Under the pieces are notes generated by a model, which saw only the letters and a list, made by a program, of their open reading frames with translations, was not told the DNA's origin and searched no databases. Positions 10,304-22,030 of a stretch of DNA of 64,000 bases are shown one piece after another. Position numbers and translations under genes: made by a program. Origin of the DNA: Hygrocybe punicea (Eukaryota > Basidiomycota > Agaricomycetes > Agaricales > Hygrophoraceae); the NCBI GenBank assembly GCA_963556145.1, contig OY744464.1, positions 1,426,001 through 1,490,000 of the forward strand, in the 5' to 3' direction. Numbering within the stretch: the stretch's first letter is position 1; each line of letters begins with the position of its first letter.

Positions 10304-11590
10304 ATTACGAGTCCCTATAAGGGAATCGTTCTATACGGTGGATTTTTCAACTCAGGGTCAGACTCTAATTTGCCAAGCCGTGGGAACAATCTTTGCAAAC
10401 TGTGGGAACAATTTTGAAGCCCTGGGAATAGTTTTGAAACCGTGTGACTGCTGACTTTGTAACTGTGAGAATTTGGTGTCCCAATAAGCAAGAACAATAA
10501 GGCGGCTTGATCACAGGTTCCCAGATCACAGTTGCCAATTTTGGAATAGGTAGTGTTGCAACGTCTTTGCTTGACAGCTTTATTGACATAACGGACTGCA
10601 TTGGTAGTGTAATGTGCACCTTTTGAAATATAGATGAGGTGAATGGGCTGAACAGTGTTCAGTGTTCAATGAGTTTCCTGGGTATATTTTCTGTGTGGTA
10701 GACACAGGATGAACCATATGTGAAATGTGTGTCTGCAGATACATATATTTTGCTGGATGCATTGGAATTATGTGTGTGCACCTTGAATCTGAGGCATTGA
10801 TTTTGCCAAAACAATTATAAGAACAATGTATTCGGTGTATCTGTGATATAGCTACAAGTACAATGTGTATTAGAATTACTAATAATGCAAGCAGTGGGTA
10901 CTTGTCGAACAGGCTGAACAGTGTTCGACAAGTGTTCGGCCAGTGTCCCAGTTTCAATCTGCAGCATTGCCTTGTCACAAACAATTGTATGAACATTGTA
11001 TTCAATGTATCTGTGATGTAGCTACAAGTACAATGAGTATTAGAATTACTAACAATTCAAGCAGTGGGTACTTGTCGAACAGGTCGAACACTGTTCGACA
11101 AGTGTTCGGCAGGTGTCCCAGCTTTGATCCGGGGCATTGTCCTCACAGAAACAATTGTATAAGCAACATACTGGATGTATCTGTGATGTAGCTACATGTA
11201 CTATGTGCATTAGAATTATTAATAATGCAAATAGAGAATACTTGTCGAACAGGCCGAACACTGTTTGACAAGTGTTTGGCAGCTGTCTCAGGATTACCCT
11301 GCAGCATTGCATTTGCTGAAACAATTGTACGAACAATATACTGGATGTATCTGTGATGTAGCAAGATTTAATATGTGCATTGGAATTGTTGATAATGCAA
11401 ACAGTGAATAATTGTGTGAACAGGCCGGTTCTAACACCGTTTGATAAGCGTTCAACAGATGTCCCAGCATGAATCTGCAGCATTGCCTTTGCACAAACCA
11501 TTGTATAAACAACATATCAAACATTTTTGCGATGTATTAAAATTTAACGTGTGCTTTGAATATATTAATAATGCAAACAGGAAACTGATG
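10304..11590 (-). repeat. Long inverted repeat, right arm (170-bp satellite, five units)
   Basis: Inverted partner of 1861-2889. Unit markers (ACAATTGTAT or close variant) occur at 10811, 10981, 11151 and 11321, exactly 170 bp apart, then a more diverged fifth near 11497 with a few extra bases. The palindrome is conserved best in the inner units and decays outward. Short 22-bp repeats (GTGGGAACAAT) lie at about 10380-10445 near the inner terminus, which starts ATTACGAGTCCC. The outer edge near 11590 fades into AT-rich sequence and was not defined. Confidence 0.88.
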
Positions 11591-11763
11591 AGGACTTTAT
11601 ATAATTAAATAATACTCAGTTATCTAGTCACTTCTTGAAACCATTTGTGTTGTTATTTCACTTGTGAACGTATTGCAGAAAATAATATCATATAAAATTG
11701 GTATTCATGGATTATGATGTGTGATTGCAAACATGTGAGTGTACGACGTAATGATAATGGATG

Positions 11764-12857
11764 TCAATCGGTTTCATTCATCCTGAGGTTTGTCAAACGT
11801 CTTCGGGTTTCTATGACATCTTCACCATCATCTGTCAACTGGACATAACCCACATTACGTTTGATATTAATCCTGGTCATTGTATTGAGAGCAGGATGAG
11901 GTGCCTTCATTCGACCTATCGTTGCATTCTGGATGTACATTAGTTATTATTCATTGAATTATTAGATATGTCTGGTACCTCAGTAAACTCGCTGTTGACC
12001 AGCGCTAATGAGCGCAGATTGAGTATCATCTTAAATTTGTCGTTCTTGACTGAAACCGCCGATACCGTCATCTGGACTTCTACAATGTCACCAATCCTGA
12101 AGCAAGTTGGACTGGCAGGTACAAAGCTGTCATCTATATCATTATCAATGGTCAAACTATTGTTGTGCTGAGCACTCACCAATGCCGGCCTCCATCTGAT
12201 GTTAACTTGAAATAAAGGACCTCATTATCCGTCCCATGGAAGTATCGAGTATTGCTCATGGATGACAGGATACCTTTGGGATCGACGTTGTGTTCGAATG
12301 GAATATGGTATGAAACATTGTCATGTCGGCGATCGGTGAAGTATCGGGTGCCAATAGATAATGCAGTGTATTCGATATTGGTGGATGACGTGAAGTCCAG
12401 CATTGCACGTTCTGGGAAAGTATGGGCCAGTTTCTGATGTAAGATGCGGAGGTTGTCAAGGTACAATTCGAACAGTGGTATGTTGAGACCTGCTATAAGG
12501 ATGCTCTGACGAAGAAATGGTGTTCGACGTTCGGGTGGTCTGGAAAATATATGTATATCAATTGTTTACGATTTATGTGATGGAACAATATACCTGCTGG
12601 TGATTGGTGGTAGGTCTTTGGCCACCAATATCGCCTGTAAGCTTAAGACAAGTTCTTCATGCTCGGTGGTATCAGTACTCGGCCATGTAAGTTTCCAGCA
12701 ATTTGGTGAGTCATTATGAACTACATTGATATTCGAAATCTGCAAATGTAATGAAACACAGCATACATCGTAAAATTTGAACATACATTTGTAGCATTGG
12801 CGAGTTGACTGTCATCATTGTCCATCCGTGTCGATATGAGATTACTTAAATGTTCAG
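11764..12857 (-). CDS. Unknown multi-exon protein (cluster gene 1), 5' end not resolved
   Basis: Minus-strand exons join in frame across short introns: 12857-12787, about 12740-12594, 12541-12182, then a segment with GDIVEVQMTVSAV, and a last exon of about 180 bp ending in TGA at 11764. The segment around 12100 reads FRIGDIVEVQMTVSAVSV, then FKMILNLRSLALVNSEF, a pattern I associate with a multi-copy mushroom family of unknown role. The C-terminal exon is basic (INIKRNVGYVQLTDD). No stops were seen within the joined exons, so it may be functional. The start lies upstream of 12857 and could not be fixed. It is the first of four unknown genes in this region. Confidence 0.6.
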
Positions 12858-13728
12858 CTGTAAAGTAGAGTTGAATGTATGAATGCCTTCAGTGGTATAT
12901 GGACTGACATGCGCTTTTGAAATCGTAATAGGTGTCCATTTGCAAAGTGGAAGTGGGATTTATAATTCAAACGCAATTTTCAACTGTTTTATCATGAATC
13001 GTTTTCGATCGTCATCGAGATTATGGCAGTGCATCATGTTCATCCTCCATAAACTTGTGATGTCTGTATGGTGTTTGCATTCTTGTGTTGCAGATCTTCT
13101 CAATAGATTCTTATTGTTTTTCTCCATTTTATAGGACAGGATATACATCGACAGCTATCGTAATGCTTGACCTCCTTATTGTACAGCATTAAAAGGAAAC
13201 CCCTATCCATTCAGAATGATTTGTTTCCGATGCAACTGTCAGTATAGTTGATCCGATGTTTGTATTTGTTTGGAAATGAGTAAATATGTCACATAAACTT
13301 CTATTTCCGATTTGGCTGTGTTATGATCTTATGATCAGTTCCATGTGGTGACAGCTGTTCTACATTCCAAAATCCTAATTAGACTTAGTGTTTGATTATT
13401 CTCCATACCAGTAATCCATATCCATGTTGTTGGATGATGCTGAGCGTAACAGCTGGTCAATCATGGGTTCTACATCATGGGGAATGTCCCTGATTCTTTT
13501 CATTTTTATGGCGCTATGATCCGAATAGTTCTCCTTCAAACCATCAACAGATGTAGTTTTCATACCTGCCGGTGTGATCTCCATAAACGAGTTCTTTATT
13601 GTATTCGATCTGTCTCAGTGTACTTAAATAGCGATGAGAGCGCAATGGTATCGTCCACATCCGACCCTTCATTCATCTACGATATCTCGCACAGATTCAT
13701 TCCTCGCCCTAAAGCTCTTATCTTTGCA

Positions 13729-15744
13729 ATGGCCCCTAAGAAGTCTGTGAATGTGAAGACTCAGTCCAAAGCTCGATCAAGCGCCGTTTCGTATGTATAT
13801 TTATTTTCATGTATTGCTGCTCGTTCTGAATAAAGGTCATACTGTTGTTTCTAGGAAGGGTAAGAAGGTCACCACCACCAAGCTTGTCGATGATGAAGTG
13901 TACGTGTTTATTCCAATATTCTGATTCATCCACCATAACTAATCCACCAGTAGTATTGCCAACTCCGAAGACGAAGACGTTATTAGTGTTCATAGCGTCG
14001 CTAGCATTGCCAAACCCGTCTCGTCTATGAGGTGTGTCTCATGAATTGTATTTTCAGATACTAGTGATTTACTTCAGTAATATAGGCGGTCCAGGAAGAC
14101 CACCAATAGAGCAAGGTTTGCAAGTTCAATTTATACTGTTCATGCAAACTAATATTCTTTATATTCAGCGGTAAAAGGTGGCATGCTTCAGAGGAAGACG
14201 AAGACAGGTCAGTAGCTCTAAATAATGTCCTTTATATTTGTGTATTCTTTAATCGCTTTACATAGTAAATTCTCTTCTCCATTGAAGAAGACAAAGCCAG
14301 CATCAATTACATGATGAGGATGACGACAGCGACGAAACATTCATGTGAGTTGGAAATTGAATAATTGGTCATATGTTAGACATGTCATAGGCCTATCGCA
14401 AAACTCGAATTCGGTTCTAAGAAATCAAATGCAGATAATGGTCTTCGGTATGATACTTCATATGATTCTTGTCCTGCATATATTAATAAATGATCAGCAA
14501 CTCTGATACATCCATCAAAACCATGAAGGCGATTTCCTCCAAAGTCACAAAGACTACCCGTCTTCATGATATCAGTGACGAAAATGTTTCCAGTAGCGAT
14601 GATGGAGCTGTGACATATGCACAAAACCAAATCACCAGGTACATTACATCTGTCTATTATTTTTTTAATTGATGTCCTTGCTTTAGCATATGCTCTCCAA
14701 ACACGGATGAGTCCGACATTGGTACAAGAGACCCTCAGTTGGTCGATACATATAAGGACTGTGTCAACATTAAGTAACTATTCGGTTTTATCTTCTTAAG
14801 CAATGCTTAATATTGAATAGGGCAGCGGCCATGGTATCTTGGTCTAGTGCTATAGGGAATGGCAATCCTCAGTACAGCGATGTTATCAGCAACATTCGCA
14901 AGGTCAACCAAAAGTAAGCTGTCAGCTAGGACTTTATGGTTAAAGACAATTCACATCGCATAACAGTTTGCTGTTTTCCGCAGTGACCTTTGTTCGATCT
15001 GGCAAGTACTCGAATCTTTCTCGTGACGATCCCGCCAATATCTCTACTGGAGCATTTGGGCGTAGTTTCTTCCACTCCGTTGCTGGTGCCATCCCAACGA
15101 TCTTCACTTCTGTCATTCTAGTCGATTCATGCTTCCTTGATGAGCCAAAAGTTGGTGGGAACACGAAACCGATCAAAGTCATCCAAGGGGCTTTACTCTC
15201 AGGAGAATGGGAGCGGTATGTTGGCGCCATTGGAATGGTCACTGGTGAGGCGGAATTTCGTGCACAACTATATAAGGACTTTCTGTCCTTCTCGACAACA
15301 GCGGCAAGTGGGATGGATGCATCTCCTAGCAGTGAGTATACATTCAATGCTCTGTTATCAATCCTTACTCATATTCAATAGAAGCTTCCTCTTCGAAATT
15401 CGTGCAGTCTAGTCCTTTTACTCGACGTCCCGCTCCATCTTACCAAAAGACTGCGCTGTCATTCCATGACATTGGTTAGTTTTATTCTCTCTCACACAAT
15501 GTCCTTGGTTTCGTTTTTGATGCCTGTATTCATAGTCCCAATCTATGATGCCCGGAAAGTTAAAACGGACTTTACCGACACCCTCAAAATACTTCAGAAA
15601 CTCCCCCACTTTCCAGGCGATGTTCCTGCAGAATCGTGCGTTGTGGTCGGCCACACGATCAATACCTTCAAACGCTCTGATGATTTGTTGAAGAGTATTT
15701 CCCCAAATGTGCAGTGGGTGATGGTATTGGGCGTCTCTCATTAA
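13729..15744 (+). CDS. Unknown multi-exon protein (cluster gene 2)
   Basis: The start MAPKKS at 13729 follows a short leader. About a dozen exons separated by 45-65 bp GT-AG introns join in one frame. The first third is a basic and acidic linker (KKVTTTKLVDDEV, then EDEDVISVHSV). A core at 14968-15330 reads FVRSGKYSNLSRDDPANIS, then TFVRSG and ILVDSCFLDEPKVGG elements with GEWERYVGAIGMV. The last exon (from about 15539) reads VPIYDARKVK, FTDTLKILQKLPHF, SCVVVGHTINTFKR and VQWVMVLGV and ends with TAA. No domain name or reaction can be offered; the core looks like a compact globular domain. It is tail-to-tail with the ATP-grasp-like gene, and its last exon exists in a second partial copy at 15961-16118. 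Confidence 0.7.
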
Positions 15745-15926
15745 CTTGTCGTCTTTCTTGTCATGAAACTAGTGTGCCATGCAGCGTGGCCTATTGCCAA
15801 TTCTCTTTATGTTGCCTTGAATTTGTAATGTACCTACCATTGAAATCAAAGCGTTTCGTGCCTCTCAGACATGAGATCCGATTTGTGACATTTAAAGTTG
15901 ACTAATGTACAAGTGAAGTTCAAAAA

Positions 15927-16118
15927 TATGAGTATACATTTGTAATGTCTACAAGCCATTTATAAAATACTGCAACTACCCATCTTCCCGCACAATATCC
16001 CTGCAGGATCCTGTGTCGTTGTTGGACACACCATCAATACATTCAAGCGTGTAGATGACATGATGAAGAGCATTTCACTCAATGTGCAATGGGTCATGGT
16101 CTTGGGAGTGCCGAAATG
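15927..16118. pseudogene. Partial second copy of a tail-to-tail gene junction
   Basis: Minus strand 15975-15927 encodes a diverged copy of the last codons of the ATP-grasp-like gene (FYKWLVDITNVYSYF then stop; the intact gene has FYKWLIDIKGPYSYL). Plus strand 15961-16118 encodes a diverged copy of the last exon of gene 2 (KILQLPIF, SCVVVGHTINTFKR, VQWVMVLGV, TGA stop). The two overlap at about AAAATACTGCA, which looks like a recombination point. Both relics are clearly related to, but different from, the flanking intact genes. Confidence 0.8.
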
Positions 16119-16206
16119 ATTGCTCCACTTAGCATCATTTATATTTGTATCTTATGTCTGTTTTGTGAAATAAACGCGAACCGATCCATTGACTGTACAG
16201 ATAATA

Positions 16207-18029
16207 TTACAAATATGAGTATGGACCTTTGATGTCAATCAACCATTTATAGAAAACCCCTGCAAAAGTGTCTGCTAATGAGCCAATGGGTGCTCGAACG
16301 GATTTCGGACCTGACTTCATGTTCGACCAGAGGCTGCATGTGTGATAACGTTCCACCTCGTTCACGAAATAGGACACAGTATCCGTTTTGGAATCCACAA
16401 TGAGCGATATGTCCATACGGCAAAAAACACTCATCGATGGTTTTCCACCAACCATATTGGACTCTATCGCATAAAGCCCTTTGTAGGTCTTTTGGACAAA
16501 GTCGAAGAACTCGTTTCTGCCTTGCTCTCGAATAGAAATGGCGCCCCTGTCCGGATTGCACGCCACCGTCTTCAATAGAGTCCCCTGCGTTTGAAATATT
16601 CTGACAAAGTTAAGACAATCATGCATATGATATGACAAGTGAAAATGAAGGGCACTCACCTTAACTCATCCAAGGTATAGAAACTTGAGACGATATCCCA
16701 CTTCCAGGACTTGCTTTCCTTGTTGTACAGGGTGTGCACCATATACACGACCTTTCCACCAACTAGAAACACACGCCATTCGCCCATCTTACTCAGTGGT
16801 TCGATGTACGTTTGCCCAAACCAATGTGAACCTGGAACCTCACAGTTATTGCGCATGTATTCCCAATTTCGCTTGGCGTCGCCAGGTAATAGGACGTGAT
16901 GACCGGTGTCGCTGTGTGTCCGTTTCAAGACAATATTCGGTGGGAATTGGTCGCCATCGTTTAATAATTTTGCTTGAGGGCGTATCGTATGCGTTACATT
17001 CAAAGCGACATGAAGCAAGTTTTGATTTTGTATCCATTTTGAATGGACCGTGTTTATCTGCTTCGGAGGCGGCCAGATGTGTGCCGTTCGACAGAGTTCG
17101 TCCATGCCAGTCATGAAAATCGACACATTTTCCAGTGTCAATCCGTATTGGTTACCGCTGTCAAGACATCAGTATAATGCAGCGAAAACGGAGCAGAATT
17201 AATTAAAGCAATGTCAATCTTACATGTATGACATTCCCATATCCACACCACCAAATACACAATCTGCCAATGCGAACTTTTGCCACGTATCGCCTTTGTC
17301 TTGATGGCGAAGTATTGCATGAAGGAACTCGGGCCAAAATATGTATTTGACATTGAAGCGCCGGGCTCCATCCTCATGATGTAGTCGCATTCCGATATAA
17401 ACCTGTTTGTTGTGAAATACGTTTCAGTATCAACAATCCACAAATTAAACAATAGACATTACCCATTCTTGAATACATGCTGAATAGCGACTCTTGTATG
17501 ACTTGATGATATGGACGTAACCATCAAGATGGGCAATGGTATCGAGTTCGATGTCGGATATGGTCGTGGTGACGAATGCAAGATCGTTAATGGCTGCGGC
17601 TTTGCTCGTGATACGAGTTGTTGGGTCAAGGATAAAAAGGATTTTGAAAACACGGCCGTCATTGTTGCTTAATGTGGTTATACGGCGTTCATTGTTGCTT
17701 ACGGTGGTTGGCGGTTCCGTTTCACAGTCAGATGATGTTTCCATCTCAGAGTCGGATGATAGCCTTTTGCGTGGAAGGAGATCGAGTTCCGCGGCCGTCG
17801 CATTGTGGACACCCTGCAAATTTTCACGTATGTTGCGACCAAGACATACCGACTGCGGACAAATTCCAGACGAAACGCATTTGGGATGTTGGTGTGCGGA
17901 TCCGACATGTCTTTGGCAGGAGTTGCCTTCCTTCTTCCACAAAAGACATTTCGTTTTTGGAGAGTCGCATTTTCGACCAGGGCAGATGTGCATGCAAAGT
18001 TCATAACCAAGTTCCTTCTTATATGGCAT
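16207..18029 (-). CDS. ATP-grasp-like protein with N-terminal cysteine cluster (cluster gene 3)
   Basis: The N-terminal exon (18029 to about 17463) starts MPYKKEL and holds many cysteines (CMHICPGRKC, TKCLLWKK, CVSSGICPQSVC), likely a zinc-binding cluster, then a linker. Exons joined by introns at about 17462-17404, 17222-17159 and 16660-16600 give VYIGMRLHHEDGARRF, PPNIVLKRTHSDTGHH, WRVFLVGGKVVYMV, and RMDISLIV followed by YFVNEVER. The lysine in IVLKR and the acidic D...NE pair are placed as in ATP-grasp enzymes, which join a carboxylate to an amine or thiol with ATP; this assignment is inference from pattern. The TAA stop is at 16207. Related proteins are multi-copy in mushroom genomes. 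No internal stop was seen in the joined frame. The extreme 5' end may contain further exons. Confidence 0.6.
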
Positions 18030-18298
18030 GTTTGTGGACCTAGGCAGGATTTCGGATGGGTGGTATGAGGAACAGACACAGATATCATTAATACATCAAT
18101 ACCTTAATGATTGATTACTTTCAGGGTGGTTGATAGCGGGTGGAGACGATTCCACAAACCTTCTAATTATAAGACGTCGGAATTATGTCACCTGACAAGA
18201 GTGGCAATGATAAAACAACGAACACGTGCCAAACACGTTGATCAGCAATGGAATCATTTAAATGTCTTGAAAGAGCAATATCCACCAAACAGATCGGA

Positions 18299-18631
18299 CA
18301 TGTTCGGTGTGTTCGGTGGAGATGTTCGGTGGATGTCAACCAATGGTTGTGACCGGATATACCACACCGAACACACCGAACATGTTCGGAGTGTTCGGTG
18401 GAGATGTTCGGTCAACGTTGGTGAACCAATATTACCAGATATATGACGCCAAACAAATCAAACATGTTCGATGTGTTCGGTGTAGTATATCTAGTAATAT
18501 TGGTTCACCAACGTTGACCGAACATCTCCACCGAACACTCCGAACATGTTCGGTGTGTTCGGTGTGGTATATCCGGTCACAACCGTTGGTTGACATCCAC
18601 CGAACATCTCCACCGAACACACCGAACATGT
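18299..18631. repeat. Foldback element: 145-bp inverted arms, 44-bp centre
   Basis: Left arm 18299-18442 and right arm 18487-18631 are near-perfect inverted copies. They are built from the short word CCGAACA / TGTTCGG repeated many times, with a shared block around GATGTCAACCAANGGTTGTG. The transcript of either strand could form a long hairpin. A motif ending GTGTAGTATATCTAGT recurs in direct orientation near 18480, 18645 and, shortened, 18720, so the repeat extends to about 18735. No coding content. Confidence 0.9.
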
Positions 18632-19117
18632 TCGATGTGTTCGGTGTAGTATATCTAGTCGTACATTGACATCCACCAAACATGTCCGGTCTCTGAACAC
18701 ACCAAACAACATGTTTGTTGTAGTATATCTAGTCCTTCTACATCCATCCAACAAGTCAGACTTGTTGTGCTTTTCCGTCAACGGACCAGTCCGTGAATAT
18801 TCATCGAACGAATTAACTCGATTTATCGCCTTACCAACTGAAAAATATTCCATAAGCTGCACATGTCGGTTTTCTGCGTGCAATTACTAGCTTTGGACAA
18901 CTTCTAAGCTCGAGCCACATCAAAAACATAAATAAATAGATCTGTTGTTTATGCATGCAAAGAAGCCGAACATGAGGTCGAACATGTGGCGATTGATCTG
19001 GTCACGTGGTCGTGACATCTGTATTCATAGTCTGGAGCGTTGAGTAATAAATCCGCCCTTTTCTTTTGCTCTCAAATCGCCTCACACGTCGACCAAAAAA
19101 CTTTTATTTCATCTACC

Positions 19118-21051
19118 ATGTCCTTGCCAGTCGTCAAAACCTCGACTCCCGCTGTCAATCCCGCTGTCAATCCCGCCGCCTTCAAGTACTGGCCTGATGC
19201 GCCGCCCAAAAAGCTGCAGGAGCTACATCGCATCTTCCAAATCCAGTACATGGTCCCGCCCAAGATTCCGGCACCCAACAAGGAATCCGACACCATTCCC
19301 GTATTTTCTCGTAATCTCTATGTACTGAAGACACACCCCCACGATGCCACCACCCGAGGTGAGTTATGGCGCGAAATCCCCGAACGATACGAGGAACCGC
19401 TCCGTCGCTTGATTTATCAAATGGATATGTACATCTACGCGACAGCAGCCATCGCATACAACAAGGCACCCAACTACTCGCCGGACTACGTCAAAAATGA
19501 TAAGGGAGGGACCGATTCACTTCGGGATTACCTCAAGTATACCGACACCGTCATGGACGAAATTTGGGCAGAAGTCTTGGTGGCAAAACAGGCAAACAAG
19601 GTTACCCGTGACTGGCGAAGCACGATCTTCGACGATTGGCTCCTCAAAGAGTTTTATGTCGGCAAGCATTCTCCATCGGCATTAATTCAACATGGCGCTG
19701 TTAGCACCGAGACCATGCCAGAGGACCTCAGTGAGTATATATACGCATTGGCAGACAAATGGATTATGACGTCTGGCATCATAGATTGGGCAAAATACGA
19801 CGAATCTGTGCCAGCATGGCACAGCGGAACCTCTGCAAATTGGTCGTTCGGTGGGCTTCCGGATGCCACAAAGCTCGAAATAATCGGTCTGGTTATTGCT
19901 TGGTGTAAAGGACATAGTGTCCTCGTCGATGCCGATGTGGCGGATGATGATGAAGGTATGATCTAGAATTACATATGTGATTGTGCTAATGATATAATAC
20001 ATTTGCAGAGGAGCTGGTTCCCGAGGGCAAGGGCAAGGGCAAAGCCAAGTCAAAATCGGTCAAAAAACAGAAGACATCTTCCGCTGGTTTGTACAAATTT
20101 TCTACCATACCGGTGTATAGATGTACTGAATATTCAGGTGGCGCAGACAATTCATCCGAGAAGGACAAAAAGAAGCCCAAGCCCAAACCCAAGTCCAGTA
20201 AGTACTTTCATTGTCTGTGATTGTCATACATGAAAACCCTTCTTCATGACAGAACGCACAATCAAGTCCAAAGCCGAGGACGACGATGACGGTGAGTTAT
20301 TGAATTCCGAATATCAAAACGATAATCCAACACATTTATTCATGTATAGACGATGTAAAGATGGAGGAAGACTTAGCCCCGGTAAAGAAGAAGCGGTCCA
20401 AGGCTCAAATGCGTACATTGCTCACGTTGCTATGATTAATGCACTGACATATCGCAGTCACTGTCGAAATTGGGCCGTCGCACGGATCCAAGAAATCGGA
20501 ATCCGAAAAATTGACAGTGGAAGTTAAACCACCCATCCCCTCCGAGCCGGTTGATGTTCCACTGGAATCCCCGAAGTTCGACGCTGTAGGAACAGAGTGG
20601 GTCGGGTTGTTGGATGTCGATCACGATGCAATCATGCACAACGACGATGGACCTCCCGAACCAAAACAAGAGTCTCTCAGCAGTGATCACGAGGACGGCG
20701 AGATAACAAAGAGGAGGAAGCTAGATGTCGCTTTGGAGCAAGCGGGCATTATTGCAGAGAAGCTCAAACTGGTGAAGCCACCGAAGAAGTCACCGACTCC
20801 GGGTATGTGTTTCAACATCACATGTCTGTATCTATTCCAATTCTGATCTTCTTAACGTCCTAGGATTCCGTCCCAATACGCGTGCATCGTCACGCCACCA
20901 ATCATCGACCCCTGCGGAGCCCAGCGCTTCATTGATGGACGTGGATTGGAGCAACATCGTTCCACCCGAAATCCTACTCTCGATTCCTCCGAGCCAAACG
21001 AGGCCTTCATCTCCCAAGCCGTCGACATCCAAACTGGATCCCGGGCCTTAA
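19118..21051 (+). CDS. Unknown multi-exon protein with acidic-basic tail (cluster gene 4)
   Basis: The start MSLPVVKTST at 19118 has a favourable context (ACCATG); an upstream in-frame ATG at 19040 is possible. The first exon (to about 19955) encodes about 280 residues: a helical segment around PKKLQELHRIFQIQYM, then ELWREIPERYEEPLRRL, a YTDTVMDEIW segment and ADKWIMTSGIIDWAKYDE. Six or so short exons follow, rich in Lys, Pro, Asp and Glu (KGKGKAKSKSVKK; KKPKPKPKS), and a last exon ending LDPGP and TAA at 21051. The tail looks intrinsically disordered and nuclear. All introns found are GT-AG and 50-65 bp, and the joined frame has no stops. No family name can be given. Confidence 0.68.
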
Positions 21052-22030
21052 TTTCGGAGGAGTAAGTCCTTCTTTTTGTGGAGTATTCATTATATTTGAC
21101 TAAAAAGACTTTATCCCAGTCGTTGATTTCTGGAAACGTGTGCCCTCAAATGTCCTCCTCATACATCGCTACAGTGTCTATATATGTACTTCTTTTTGCT
21201 CTGTTAAAAATGACTTATGTTACTGTATGACCATAAGAATTGAGCATGATAGTAAGCATAGATACAACGTAAGGCATCAATCTTGTTGACTGAAAATCTG
21301 TTTGTCTAAAATATATCCTGGTGAATGCATTACTTTCAGTTCAGTTCATAGTACAACTACCGACTCACTCAACCTGAGAAGGACAACCTGAGATGACTTA
21401 GGTTCGGGCTAACGAAAATTAAAATTGAATATATGTAAGAAACCAGAATCGCGAACTTTATGGACCTATTAAATGAGGATACAATGATACAAGAGTAACA
21501 AAACCCCCTCTTGTAGTGGAAGATATAGCTGTCACTCCAAGGGGAGCTATGACTATTTGGTACCGGAATAATACAGTATACTTGTGTGGGAATGATACGT
21601 ACAGCTCCATAAAAATGACAATGTATTTCTGACAAGGATGAAGAGCAATGATAATTTCCACGAATTACCAAGTAATTGTCAAATATGCACAGTTGTCAAA
21701 CAGCCTGGTTGTTCAACTTCAATACCTGTTTTGTCTCAGTTGGTTGGATCAATGTCTTGTCAGCCAGACCCCTAATAAGATCGTAAGGCAGCTATTCATG
21801 ATACAGATGCATTTTTGGCCTGTATCAAGGCATGTCACAGGAACATAGAATGGAATAAAAAAAGTAAACACAGATTTCTAAAGATTCAGGCACGCCTTAT
21901 GGTGTTTTGGGAAAAGCTTACAAATAATATAATGTCATATGATCAATCCCATTGTGTTAATTGTTATTCATGATCCGAACCACTTGACTAGTTAAATGGG
22001 CGGTGTTTCCTCTTACTGTCACAAATCCTC
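21052..22030. other. AT-rich spacer that should contain the Helitron 5' end
   Basis: No gene is visible. Because the Helitron reading frame starts at 22031, its 5' terminus (TC, no inverted repeat) should lie in this stretch, but no second copy exists in the window to fix it. Short open frames here have no recognisable content. Confidence 0.5.

Noticed and set aside
10800..11500. CRISPR-like pattern (palindromic repeats with spacers)
   Set aside because: The spacers between palindromes are themselves conserved between units, the period is 170 bp, and the genome is fungal; it is a satellite.
12960..13148. Separate small minus-strand gene
   Set aside because: The 62-codon frame has no recognisable motif; it is more likely intron or 5' exon sequence of cluster gene 1, but could not be joined.
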